DNA of 64,000 bases from Streptomyces cadmiisoli (GTDB taxonomy: Bacteria > Actinomycetota > Actinomycetes > Streptomycetales > Streptomycetaceae): assembly GCF_003261055.1 (NCBI RefSeq), contig NZ_CP030073.1:4960001-5024000 (forward strand), read 5' to 3'. Every line of letters starts with the position of its first letter. The first letter of the stretch is position 1. Positions 24,463 to 35,278 of this stretch are shown here, in pieces. A model generated the notes under the pieces. The model made no database searches, was not told where the DNA came from, and worked only from the letters and a program-made list of their open reading frames with translations. Position numbers and translations under genes: made by a program.

Positions 24463-25734
24463 GTGCAGCGGCGCAGGACAGGAATGATCGCGGTGGTGTC
24501 CGCACTGGGCATGACAGCGGTCCTCGGCGGCTGCGGCCTGGACGGGGAGTCGGCCGACGTGACCCTGAGACTGGTCGCCGCGGACTACGGCGACAGCGCG
24601 GCGAACAGCTCCGAGAAGTACTGGTCCGCGCTCGTCGAGAAGTACGAGGCCGACCACCCCGGCGTCCGCGTCGAGGTCAGCGTCCACTCCTGGAACGACG
24701 TCGACCGCGAGGTCAAGGAGATGGTCGAGGCCGGCCGTGCGCCCGACATGGCGCAGATCGGCGCCTACGCCGACTACGCGGACGACGGCCTGCTCTACAC
24801 CGCCGACGACCTGCTCTCCATCCCCGTCCAGGCCGGCTTCGCCTCCCGGCTCGCCAGCGCGGGCCAGGTCAACGGGGTGCAGTACGGCATGCCGTTCGCC
24901 GCCTCCACGCGCCTGCTGTTCTACAACAAGAGCCTCTTCGAGGAGGCCGGCCTCACCCCGCCCGCGACCTGGGAGGAACTGGCCGACGCGGCCGGCGCGC
25001 TGAAGGCCGAGGGGGTGGAGTACCCCTACGCCCTGCCGCTCGGCTCCGAGGAGGCGCAGGCCGAGACCATGCAGTGGCTGCTCAGCGGGGGCGGCGGCTA
25101 CACCGACGCGGTCGGCACCTACGGCATCGACTCGACCGAGAACGTCGAGACCTTCACCTGGCTGCGCGACAAACTGGTCGGCCAGGGCCTCACCGGGCCC
25201 GTCGCCCCCGGCGGCCTCGACCGCGCGGACGCGTTCGCCGCCTTCGCCGAGGGCGAGGTGGGCATGCTGAACGGCCACCCGTCGCTGATGAAGATGGCCG
25301 CGGACAAGGGCGTGAAGTTCGGCATGGTGCCCATGCCCGGCCTGAACGGCGAGAGCAAGGCCACGATGGGCGTCGCCGACTGGATGCTGGCCTTCAAGCA
25401 GAACGGCCACCGGGAGGAGGTCGGGGAGTTCCTCGACTTCGTCTACAGCGACAAGAACGTCCTGGACCTCTCCCGCCGCTACGACCTGCTGCCGGTCACC
25501 AACGCCGCGTCCGAGGCGATGGGGCGCTCCGGCGAGGACCGGGAGATCAAGCCGTTCCTTGACGAGCTGCCGCTCGCCGAGTTCTACCCCGTCGGCAAGA
25601 CCTCCTGGGCGGCGGTCAGCGCCGAGGTGAAGAAGCGGATCGGCACCGCCGTACGGCAGGGCGGCAGCCCCACGACGATCCTCGGCCGGTTGCAGACCAC
25701 GGCGACGACCGCGGAGAGCGCGGCGGCCGGTTAG
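24463..25734 (+). CDS. ABC-type sugar-binding lipoprotein (family 1 solute-binding protein)
   Basis: 423 aa from GTG 24463. Short signal with lipobox VLGGC, then the family 1 solute-binding fold: VTLRLVAADYGDS, LVEKYEADHPGVRVEV, MPFAASTRLLFYNKSLFEEAGLTPPATWEEL, and AFAEGEVGMLNGHPSLM. It should capture an oligosaccharide or amino-sugar outside the membrane. No permease or ATPase genes follow, so it must use components encoded elsewhere (MsiK-type ATPase is usual in Streptomyces). Divergence from nagK across dre sites suggests GlcNAc/chitosan-type ligands. Confidence 0.88.
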   Translation: MQRRRTGMIAVVSALGMTAVLGGCGLDGESADVTLRLVAADYGDSAANSSEKYWSALVEKYEADHPGVRVEVSVHSWNDVDREVKEMVEAGRAPDMAQIGAYADYADDGLLYTADDLLSIPVQAGFASRLASAGQVNGVQYGMPFAASTRLLFYNKSLFEEAGLTPPATWEELADAAGALKAEGVEYPYALPLGSEEAQAETMQWLLSGGGGYTDAVGTYGIDSTENVETFTWLRDKLVGQGLTGPVAPGGLDRADAFAAFAEGEVGMLNGHPSLMKMAADKGVKFGMVPMPGLNGESKATMGVADWMLAFKQNGHREEVGEFLDFVYSDKNVLDLSRRYDLLPVTNAASEAMGRSGEDREIKPFLDELPLAEFYPVGKTSWAAVSAEVKKRIGTAVRQGGSPTTILGRLQTTATTAESAAAG

Positions 25735-25775
25735 CCGCGGCCCCGCTGTCGGTGGCCGGGGTTACCGTTTCGGGC

Positions 25776-26006
25776 ATGGAGCAGCGGCTCGACCGACGAG
25801 AACAGGACATCCTCGCGCTGGAGCGCCGGGGGTTCGCCGGTCCCGGCGCGAAGGAGCGGGCGATACGCGAGGAGCTGGGCCTGGCGCCGGTGCGCTACTA
25901 CCAGCTGCTCAACGCCCTGCTGGACGATCCGCGGGCCCTCGCGCACGACCCGGTGACGGTGAACCGGCTGCGCCGGGTGCGCGAGGCGCGGCGCGCCGAG
26001 CGCTGA
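25776..26006 (+). CDS. DUF3263 protein
   Basis: 76 aa from ATG 25776. LDRREQDILALERRGFAGPGAKERAIREELGLAPVRYYQLLNALLDDP is the DUF3263 core: a small helix-turn-helix-like protein found across actinobacteria, with the pattern of a sigma-70 region 4 or LuxR-type HTH. Function unknown. It stands upstream of otsB on the same strand (74 bp). Confidence 0.85.
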   Translation: MEQRLDRREQDILALERRGFAGPGAKERAIREELGLAPVRYYQLLNALLDDPRALAHDPVTVNRLRRVREARRAER

Positions 26007-26080
26007 CGCGCGCTCCGGCGTTCGCGCGGGCGGCCCTTTTCGGCGGCGTACCCGGGCCGCCCCGCGGATAGGGTCCCCCT

Positions 26081-26938
26081 ATGGGCAGCCACGAGACCGA
26101 ACCCAGCAGCAGTGTGCCGACGCCCTCGACCCCGGCCGGGCGCGACGGGCTCGACGCGATTCTCGCCCGCCCCGGCAGCGCGGTGATCGCCCTCGACTTC
26201 GACGGGACGCTCGCCCCGATCGTGCCCGACCCCGAGCAGGCCCGCGCTCACCCCGAGGCGGTGTCCGCGCTGGCCGCGCTCGCCCCGAAGGTCGCCGCCG
26301 TCACCGTCGTCACCGGCCGCCCGGCCGAGGTCGCCGTCCGCCTCGGCGGCTTCGCCGGCGTCGGCGGCCTGGAGCACCTGGTCGTCCTCGGGCACTACGG
26401 CGCCGAGCGGTGGGACGCCGTCAGTGACGAGATCAGGTCCCCGGCGCCGCACCCGGGCGTGGCCGCCGTCCGCGCGGAGCTGCCGGCGCTGCTCGACCGG
26501 GCCGGCGCCCGGCAGGGCACGTGGGTGGAGGACAAGGGGCGCGCGGTCGCCGTCCACACCCGCCGGGCGGAGGATCCCCAGGCCACGTTCGAGGCGCTGC
26601 GCGAGCCGCTCACCGGCCTCGCCGGCCGGCACGGGCTGATCGTCGAACCGGGCCGTCTGGTGCTGGAGCTGCGCCCGCCCGGCATGGACAAGGGCGTCGC
26701 CCTGCTCGACCACGTCCGCGAACTGTCCGCCGGGTCCGTCCTCTACGCGGGCGACGACCTGGGCGACCTGCCCGCCTACGCCGCGGTGGACAAGCTCCGC
26801 TCCGACGGCACCCCCGGTCTGCTGGTGTGCAGCGGCAGCGACGAGGTCACCGAGCTGCGCGATCGCGCGGACCTGGTGGTGGACGGCCCGGCGGGTGTCG
26901 TACGGCTGCTGCGCGCGCTGGCGGACCGACTGGGCTGA
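26081..26938 (+). CDS. otsB: Trehalose-6-phosphate phosphatase
   Basis: 285 aa. HAD motif I is ALDFDGTLAPI (D39 nucleophile, D41 acid); motif II lies in VVTGRPAEV; DKGVALLDHV and LYAGDDLGDLPAY give motifs III-IV. This order, with the cap insertion GVWVEDKGRAVAVH type (WVEDKGRAVAVHTR), is the trehalose-phosphatase pattern. It dephosphorylates trehalose-6-P made by OtsA, encoded convergently 43 bp downstream. Confidence 0.93.
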   Translation: MGSHETEPSSSVPTPSTPAGRDGLDAILARPGSAVIALDFDGTLAPIVPDPEQARAHPEAVSALAALAPKVAAVTVVTGRPAEVAVRLGGFAGVGGLEHLVVLGHYGAERWDAVSDEIRSPAPHPGVAAVRAELPALLDRAGARQGTWVEDKGRAVAVHTRRAEDPQATFEALREPLTGLAGRHGLIVEPGRLVLELRPPGMDKGVALLDHVRELSAGSVLYAGDDLGDLPAYAAVDKLRSDGTPGLLVCSGSDEVTELRDRADLVVDGPAGVVRLLRALADRLG

Positions 26939-26981
26939 CCGCCCGTGCCGCCCCGTGCCCGCCGGGCGGGGGCGGCCCCGG

Positions 26982-28370
26982 TCAGCCGGTGAGGGCGGTC
27001 AGCTGGTCCAGGAACCACTGCGCCGGCGGCAGCGCGGTGGCCGCCGCGGCCAGCCGCTTCGTGCGCTCCATCCGCTCGCCCGGCGGCAGGGTCAGCGCTC
27101 GGTGCAGCGCGTCGGCGGTGCCGACCACGTCGTAGGGGTTCACCCCGACGGCGTCCTCGCCCAGTTCCTCGTACGCGCCCGCCTCCCGCGACAGCACCAG
27201 GACGCACCCCTCGTCGGAGACGACCGGCACCTCCTTGGCGACGAGGTTCATACCGTCCCGGATGGGGTTGACCAGCGCCACGTCCGCCAGCCGGTAGGCC
27301 GCCAACGAGCGCGCGAAGTCGTCCTTGACGTGCAGCACGACCGGCGTCCAGCCCGGCGTGCCGTACCGCTCGTTGATCTCGCCGGCCAGCCGCCGCACCT
27401 CGGCCGTGTAGTCCCGGTAGACCGCGAGGTCCTGCCGGGACGGGTAGGCGAAGGCCACGTGCACCACGCGTTCGCGCCACTCGGGGCGGTCGTCGAGCAG
27501 CCGGCGGTAGGCCAGCAGGCCCCGCACGATGTTCTTCGACAGTTCGGTCCGGTCCACCCGGACGATCGTCCTGCGGCCCTCGCCGATCTCCGCCCGCAGC
27601 GCCGTCAGCCGTTCGTCCACGTCGGACTCGTGCGACCGGCGGCGCAGGAAGTCGGCGTCCGCGCCGAGCCCGTGCACCCCGACCGCGGTGTCCCCGAGGC
27701 CCCCCGCGAACTGCTCGCAGCACGCGGTGAACGCCTCGGCCCAGCGGTGGGTGAGGAAGCCGAGCCGGTCCGCGCCCAGCATTCCGCGCAGCACCCGCGC
27801 GGCGATGTCGTCCGGCAGCATCCGGAAGTACTCCGGCGGCGCCCACGGGGTGTGCGAGAAGTGGCTGATGCGCACATCGGGGCGCAGTTCGCGCAGCATG
27901 CCCGGGACCAGGGTGAGGTGGTAGTCCTGCACCAGCACGGCGGCGCCCTCGGCCGCCTCCTCGGCCAGAGCCTCGGCGAAGGCGCGGTTGTACGTCTCGT
28001 AGGACGCCCACTGCCGCCGGAACTCCGCGTCGAAGACCGGCTCCAGCGGCGTCTGGTACAGCATGTGGTGGACGAACCACAGCACCGAGTTCGCGATGCC
28101 GTTGTAGGCGTCCGCGTGCACGTCGGCCGGGATGTCCAGCATGCGCACCCCGGACTCGCCGGCCCCGCGCCGCACCGCCTCGCGGTCGCCGTCGCCCAGC
28201 GCCGAGCACACCCACAGGGCGCCCGCGTCCGGCCCGATGGCCGACAGCCCGGAGACCAGCCCGCCGCCGCCGCGCCGGGCGTGCAGCGAGCCGTCCTCGA
28301 GCACCTCGTACGAGACGGGGCCGCGGTTGGAGGCCACCAGTACCTGCGCGGCGCCGTAGGTTGAAGCCAT
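26982..28370 (-). CDS. otsA: Trehalose-6-phosphate synthase (GT20)
   Basis: 462 aa from ATG 28370 (GAGG four bases upstream). GT20 features: VASNRGPVSYE, WFVHHMLYQTP, VQDYHLTLVPGMLRELRPDVRISHFSHTPW, RVDRTELSKNIVRGLLAY and VALVNPIRDGMNLVAKE. It transfers glucose from UDP- or GDP-glucose to glucose-6-P. The N-terminal glycine loop common in E. coli OtsA is replaced by an RRGGGGLVSGL segment, as usual in actinobacteria. It lies 72 bp downstream of gpgS on the same strand, linking trehalose and glucosylglycerate synthesis. Confidence 0.93.
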   Translation of the reverse strand: MASTYGAAQVLVASNRGPVSYEVLEDGSLHARRGGGGLVSGLSAIGPDAGALWVCSALGDGDREAVRRGAGESGVRMLDIPADVHADAYNGIANSVLWFVHHMLYQTPLEPVFDAEFRRQWASYETYNRAFAEALAEEAAEGAAVLVQDYHLTLVPGMLRELRPDVRISHFSHTPWAPPEYFRMLPDDIAARVLRGMLGADRLGFLTHRWAEAFTACCEQFAGGLGDTAVGVHGLGADADFLRRRSHESDVDERLTALRAEIGEGRRTIVRVDRTELSKNIVRGLLAYRRLLDDRPEWRERVVHVAFAYPSRQDLAVYRDYTAEVRRLAGEINERYGTPGWTPVVLHVKDDFARSLAAYRLADVALVNPIRDGMNLVAKEVPVVSDEGCVLVLSREAGAYEELGEDAVGVNPYDVVGTADALHRALTLPPGERMERTKRLAAAATALPPAQWFLDQLTALTG

Positions 28371-28442
28371 ACGCCTCAACCTAGCCCGCGCGGGATCCGC
28401 GCAAACGTGCGGTTCACGCCCTCGGCGGGTCGTATACGACCC

Positions 28443-29387
28443 TCATGCCACCTTTCGGGCCGCGTACTCGGCGATCTCCACCATCGGCGGCCGTTCCTCG
28501 GTGTCCACCGAGAACGTGCGGGGCTCGAACCCGTCCTCCACCCGTTCGAACTGGGTCAGCGAGGGGCGGATCAGATGGCCCCGGGCCAGCCTCAGCTGGG
28601 CCGTGCGGTAGATCGCCGCCGCCATCCGGCCGAGCGCCTGCCCGTCCTGGTGGCGGTGCCTGCGCTCCCCGACGTCGACCTGCGCGAGCGCGTCGAGGCC
28701 GACCAGGTGCAGCGAGTCCACCAGCATGCCCAGTTCCACGCCGTAGCCGACGGGGAACGGCAGCTGCTCCAGCAGGGAACGGCGGGCCGCGTACTCGCCG
28801 CCGAGCGGCTGGACGAAACCGGCCAGCTGCGGCCAGTGCATGTTGAGCAGCGGGCGGGCCATCAGCTCGGTGACCCGGCCGCCCTGCCCGGCCTCGCCGC
28901 CGAGCGGACGGTCGTACATCCCCTTGACGAGGTCGACCTCCGGGTCGGTGAGCAGCGGCCCGACGATGCCCGACACAAAGTCCGAGGAGAACTCCCTCAG
29001 GTCCGCGTCGATGAAGCAGACGATGTCGCCGCGCGTGACGAGCAGCGAGCGCCACAGGACCTCGCCCTTGCCGGGCACGGCCGGCAGGCGCGGCAGGATG
29101 TCGTCGCGGTGGACGACCCGGGCGCCCGCCGCGGCGGCCACCTCGGAGGTGCGGTCGGTGGACCCCGAGTCGACGACGACGATCTCGTCGACCAGCGGGA
29201 CCTGGAGCATCAGGTCGTGACGGATCACGGCGACTATGTCGCCGACGGTCTCCTCCTCGTTGAGCGCGGGCAGCACGACACTGACCGACTGGCCCGTCGT
29301 GCGTTTCGCGGCCAGGATTCTGTGGAGCGGGCGATCGGTCACGGACCAGGAGCGAGTGTTCAGCCAGCGCTCGACTTCTTCCAGCAC
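28443..29387 (-). CDS. gpgS: Glucosyl-3-phosphoglycerate synthase (GT81)
   Basis: 314 aa from GTG 29387. GT-A fold: VSVVLPALNEEETVGDIV, IVVDSGSTDRTSEVAAAAGARVVHR, metal-binding FIDADLREFSSDFVSGIVGPLL and VKGMYDRPL with GYGVELGMLVD. These are GpgS signatures. It makes glucosyl-3-phosphoglycerate, precursor of the compatible solute glucosylglycerate and of methylglucose polysaccharide primers. No gpgP phosphatase is adjacent. Confidence 0.92.
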   Translation of the reverse strand: MLEEVERWLNTRSWSVTDRPLHRILAAKRTTGQSVSVVLPALNEEETVGDIVAVIRHDLMLQVPLVDEIVVVDSGSTDRTSEVAAAAGARVVHRDDILPRLPAVPGKGEVLWRSLLVTRGDIVCFIDADLREFSSDFVSGIVGPLLTDPEVDLVKGMYDRPLGGEAGQGGRVTELMARPLLNMHWPQLAGFVQPLGGEYAARRSLLEQLPFPVGYGVELGMLVDSLHLVGLDALAQVDVGERRHRHQDGQALGRMAAAIYRTAQLRLARGHLIRPSLTQFERVEDGFEPRTFSVDTEERPPMVEIAEYAARKVA

Positions 29388-29551
29388 AGTCTGCGGCTCC
29401 TCTGCGTTCTCTCGGCGAGTGAGGTGATCGGGTGTGATCCATCTCGCGGTTCGGACGGCTATCTCAACTGTCCTGGCCTTCGGTTACAGTCTTGAACAAC
29501 GCTGATGACCATCGCATGTCGGGGGTTGTCCGCGCCGACAACCACATACAG

Positions 29552-29713
29552 CTCATCCAGAGGGGCAGAGGGAAACGGCCCGATGAAGCCCCGGCAACCC
29601 TCCAGTCGGTTCTCGTAGACACCGTCGGTCAGCACTGATCGTCTCCGCGAGGCTCCCGGCTAGGGAAGGTGCCAATTCCGTCTCGCGGCGAAATGCGTCG
29701 TGAGGAAGATGAG
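29552..29713 (+). ncRNA. SAM-I (S-box) riboswitch
   Basis: The S-box core is readable: CTCATCC-AGAGGGGCAGAGGG, then the kink-turn/pseudoknot stretch GGCCCGATGAAGCCCCGGCAACC, a variable P3 arm, and GGTGCCAATTCC. CTCATC (29552-29557) pairs with GATGAG (29708-29713) to close P1. The 3' strand of P1 abuts GAGAAAGG, so SAM binding may hide the ribosome site of the following gene. SAM-I switches normally repress methionine or SAM synthesis genes; here the target is the threonine-synthase-like gene at 29733. The region 29388-29551 before it should hold the promoter. Confidence 0.92.
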
Positions 29714-29732
29714 GAGAAAGGGCCTCGCCTCC

Positions 29733-31016
29733 ATGGCTGTGCAGACTGTTGCAAGCGCGAGTGAATCCACCGTCGACCTCGGCCCGGCCGCCGCGCTTTC
29801 CTGTCGTGAATGCGGTCACCGCGTACCCCTCGGCCCGGTCTTCGCGTGCGAGGAGTGTTTCGGCCCGCTGGAGATCGCGTACGACTTCTCCGGGTACGAC
29901 ACGGAGGAGCTCCGCCGGCGCATCGAAGCGGGCCCCGCGAACATCTGGCGGTACGCGCCGCTGCTGCCCGTCCCCGCCGACGTGGCCGGCAAGCCGAACC
30001 TGAACCCGGGCTGGACCCAGCTCGTCAAGGCCGACAACCTCGCCCGTGAACTCGGCGTCACCGGCGGGCTGTACGTCAAGGACGACTCCGGCAACCCGAC
30101 CCACTCCTTCAAGGACCGGGTGGTCGCGCAGGCCCTGGAGGCCGCCCGCGCCTTCGGCTTCACCACCCTGTCCTGCTCCTCCACCGGCAACCTGGCCGGC
30201 GCCGTCGGCGCCGCGGCCGCCCGCGCCGGCCTGCGCTCCTGTGTGTTCATCCCGCACGACCTGGAGCAGGGCAAGGTCGTCATGGCCGCGGTCTACGGCG
30301 GCGAACTCGTCGGCATCGAGGGCAACTACGACGACGTGAACCGCTTCTGCTCCGAGCTGATCGGGGACCCGGCGGGCGAGGGCTGGGGCTTCGTCAACGT
30401 CAACCTGCGGCCGTACTACGCGGAGGGCTCCAAGACCCTCGCGTACGAGATCTGCGAGCAGCTCGGCTGGCGGCTGCCCGACCAGCTGGTGGTCCCGATC
30501 GCCTCCGGCTCCCAGCTCACGAAGATCGACAAGGGTCTCCAGGAGCTGATCGAGCTCGGTCTGGTCGAGGACCGGCCGTACAGGATCTTCGGCGCGCAGG
30601 CCGCCGGCTGCTCGCCGGTGTCCACCGCCTACAAGGCCGGACACGACGTGGTCCGGCCGCAGAAGCCGGACACCATCGCCAAGTCGCTGGCCATCGGCAA
30701 CCCGGCCGACGGGCCGTACGTCCTCGACATCGCCCGGCGCACGGGCGGCGGCGTGGAGGACGTGACGGACGAGCAGATCGTGACCGCGATCAAGCTGCTC
30801 GCGCGCACCGAGGGAATCTTCGCGGAGACCGCGGGCGGGGTGACCGTCGGCGTCACGAAGAAGCTGATCGAGGCCGGTGTGCTCGACCCGTCGCTGACCA
30901 CCGTCGTGCTGAACACCGGCGACGGTCTGAAGACGCTGGACGCGGTGGCCGGCACCGGGCTCACCGCGACGATCCGCCCCAGCCTGGAGTCGTTCAGGGA
31001 AGCCGGTCTCGTCTGA
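29733..31016 (+). CDS. Threonine-synthase-like PLP enzyme, probably O-phosphohomoserine-dependent homocysteine synthase
   Basis: 427 aa from ATG 29733. A CRECG...CEECFGPLE zinc-knuckle N-terminus is followed by a fold II PLP domain: SGNPTHSFKDRVV (K127 Schiff base), SSTGNLAGAVGAAAARAG and phosphate-binding IASGSQLTK, as in threonine synthase (ThrC). Threonine synthase alone would not be expected under a SAM riboswitch or beside a ThiS-like sulfur carrier (31191). I recall a reported Streptomyces route in which a ThrC-like protein (MetM) and a sulfur carrier protein (MetO) make homocysteine from O-phosphohomoserine; this locus fits. Ordinary threonine synthase activity remains possible, and upstream starts at 29700/29709 would overlap P1. 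Confidence 0.85.
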   Translation: MAVQTVASASESTVDLGPAAALSCRECGHRVPLGPVFACEECFGPLEIAYDFSGYDTEELRRRIEAGPANIWRYAPLLPVPADVAGKPNLNPGWTQLVKADNLARELGVTGGLYVKDDSGNPTHSFKDRVVAQALEAARAFGFTTLSCSSTGNLAGAVGAAAARAGLRSCVFIPHDLEQGKVVMAAVYGGELVGIEGNYDDVNRFCSELIGDPAGEGWGFVNVNLRPYYAEGSKTLAYEICEQLGWRLPDQLVVPIASGSQLTKIDKGLQELIELGLVEDRPYRIFGAQAAGCSPVSTAYKAGHDVVRPQKPDTIAKSLAIGNPADGPYVLDIARRTGGGVEDVTDEQIVTAIKLLARTEGIFAETAGGVTVGVTKKLIEAGVLDPSLTTVVLNTGDGLKTLDAVAGTGLTATIRPSLESFREAGLV

Positions 31017-31190
31017 GAGGCCGTTCCGGAGACCGGCCCCGAGGTTTCTCGGGACCGGTCCGGGGGCCGGCCCAGGGGTCGGTCCACAGGCTGTTCCAGA
31101 GGTCGTTGTCCGTCTGCGGACCGGGTGGGGCCGGTCGCGCAGTGCCCCGCGCCCCTTCGGGGGCGCTCCACCTGACCGGAGGTCAAGTCC

Positions 31191-31466
31191 ATGAGCGTCA
31201 CCGTTCGCATCCCCACCATCCTGCGCACCTACACGGGCGGCCGGGCCGAGGTCGCCGCCCAGGGCGCGACCCTCGGCGAGGTCATCGCCGACCTGGAGAA
31301 GAACCACACCGGGATCGCCGCCCGGGTCCTGGACGACCAGGGCAAGCTGCGCCGTTTCGTCAACGTGTACGTCAACGACGACGACGTGCGCTTCGAGCAG
31401 GGCCTGGAGACGGCCACCCCGGACGGCGCCGGCGTGTCCATCATCCCGGCGGTCGCGGGCGGCTGA
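31191..31466 (+). CDS. ThiS/MoaD-family sulfur carrier protein
   Basis: 91 aa, beta-grasp: VTVRIPTILRTYTGG, the FVNVYVNDDDVRF strand and the C-terminus IIPAVAGG. The free Gly-Gly end is where an E1-like enzyme adenylates and thiocarboxylates the protein. It lies 174 bp downstream of the threonine-synthase-like gene under the SAM riboswitch, and a strong terminator follows. The likely job is to deliver sulfide for homocysteine formation (compare CysO/CysM in mycobacteria). The E1 (MoeZ-type) and a Mec-type protease are not in the window. Confidence 0.9.
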   Translation: MSVTVRIPTILRTYTGGRAEVAAQGATLGEVIADLEKNHTGIAARVLDDQGKLRRFVNVYVNDDDVRFEQGLETATPDGAGVSIIPAVAGG

Positions 31467-31512
31467 ACGGCTCTCGCGTTACCGTGAGTAAAGCCGGTTA
31501 CGCATTGTTCAT

Positions 31513-31553
31513 TGAATTGCCCCCTCCGTGAGAGAAGCGGAGGGGGCAATTCA
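31513..31553 (+). terminator. Hairpin terminator after the sulfur-carrier gene
   Basis: GAATTGCCCCCTCCG (31514-31528) and CGGAGGGGGCAATTC (31538-31552) form a perfect 15-bp stem, extended by one T-A pair, around a 9-base loop. It ends the riboswitch-controlled unit 47 bp after its last stop. There is no long T-run, as usual for Streptomyces. Confidence 0.88.
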
Positions 31554-34158
<2,605 letters not shown>

Positions 34159-34189
34159 TCGACCCCGGTCGATCAACCGTCCTTCGATC

Positions 34190-34225
34190 CGAGGGCGGCA
34201 CTCCCGGCAGGGGGTGCCGCCCTCG
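34190..34225 (+). terminator. Hairpin terminator after groEL
   Basis: CGAGGGCGGCAC (34190-34201) pairs with GTGCCGCCCTCG (34214-34225), 31 bp past the groEL stop and just before the convergent regulator's stop; it may serve both strands. Confidence 0.85.
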
Positions 34226-34230
34226 GGCGT

Positions 34231-35097
34231 TCACCCGCCGATTCCGCCGGCGCTCGGCATGTCCTGGGTGCCGATGACGGACAGCAGCTCCAGCTGGGCG
34301 GCGCCCTCGGTGCCGGGCGGGGCGCTGAACCACAGCAGGCGCTGGCAGCCGTCCTCGCTGAGCAGGACATGGCAGTCCAGCTCGATGACGCCCAGCGCCG
34401 GGTGCACGATGCGTTTGTGGTCGGTCCGCCGCAGACCGACGTCATGGGCGTCCCACAGCCCGGCGAACTCCTCGCTGCGCCGCCGCAGTTCGCCCACCAT
34501 GCGGTTCACCGCGGTGTCCCGGCCGCGCCGGGCGGCGACGGCCTGCAGATCGGCGACGAAGACCCGGGAGTGGTGGGGGTGGTCCTCGGCCGGGTAGACG
34601 GCCCGGGCCGCGGGGTCGGTGAACCAGCGGTAGACCAGGCTCGCCCCGGGGCCGCGCTCCGCCGTGGGCCGGCCGAGGAGGGCCGCCGCCAGCGGATTCT
34701 GGACCAGCGTCTCGTGCAGATCGGTGATGACCTGCGCGGGGGTGGTGGTGAGCCGGTCCAGCAGGCCGAGCAGGGCGGGCTGGACGTGCGCGGCCGTGCC
34801 GTGGGCCGGCGGGACCGGCCGGTCCGCGAGGTGGAACAGATGGTCGCGCGCGTCGCCGTTCAGCCGCAGCGCACGGGCGAGGGCGGCCAGCACCTGGGCG
34901 GAGGGCTGGGCACCGCGTCCGCGTTCCAGCTCGGTGTAGTAGTCGGCGGACAGTCCGGCGAGCTGCGCGACCTCCTCGCGCCGCAGCCCGGACACCCGGC
35001 GCCGGGGGCCGGTGGGCAGGCCGACCTCGGACGGGCGTATGCGGTCGCGTCGCGACTTCAGGAACGCGGCGAATTCGGAATGGTTCACGCATCCCAT
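34231..35097 (-). CDS. MmyB-like XRE-family transcriptional regulator
   Basis: 288 aa from ATG 35097 (GTG 35088 also possible). N-terminal HTH: FLKSRRDRIRPSEVGLP, RRVSGLRREEVAQLAGLSADYYTELERGRGAQPS. The C-terminal ligand-binding domain of the MmyB family reads VQNPLAAALLG, YRWFTDPAARAVYPAEDH and VHPALGVIELDCHVL. MmyB-type regulators usually sit divergently from a short-chain dehydrogenase they control, exactly as here (SDR at 35279). They may bind fatty-acid-like ligands. Convergent with groEL. Confidence 0.9.
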   Translation of the reverse strand: MGCVNHSEFAAFLKSRRDRIRPSEVGLPTGPRRRVSGLRREEVAQLAGLSADYYTELERGRGAQPSAQVLAALARALRLNGDARDHLFHLADRPVPPAHGTAAHVQPALLGLLDRLTTTPAQVITDLHETLVQNPLAAALLGRPTAERGPGASLVYRWFTDPAARAVYPAEDHPHHSRVFVADLQAVAARRGRDTAVNRMVGELRRRSEEFAGLWDAHDVGLRRTDHKRIVHPALGVIELDCHVLLSEDGCQRLLWFSAPPGTEGAAQLELLSVIGTQDMPSAGGIGG

Positions 35098-35278
35098 GGT
35101 CGCGCGCCACCCGTGCGCCGAACCAGGGGACGCCGACCCCCGGGTGAGCACAGCCCTGGTCGGCGCCGGAGCGCCGGACCAGGCTGGAGGCACCGAGAGG
35201 GCGCCGCCGACGGCGACGCCCCCAGCCATGTCCTCCGGAGCCGCGGCCCCGGAGGACCCCGCTTCCCCAGGAGCCTCC

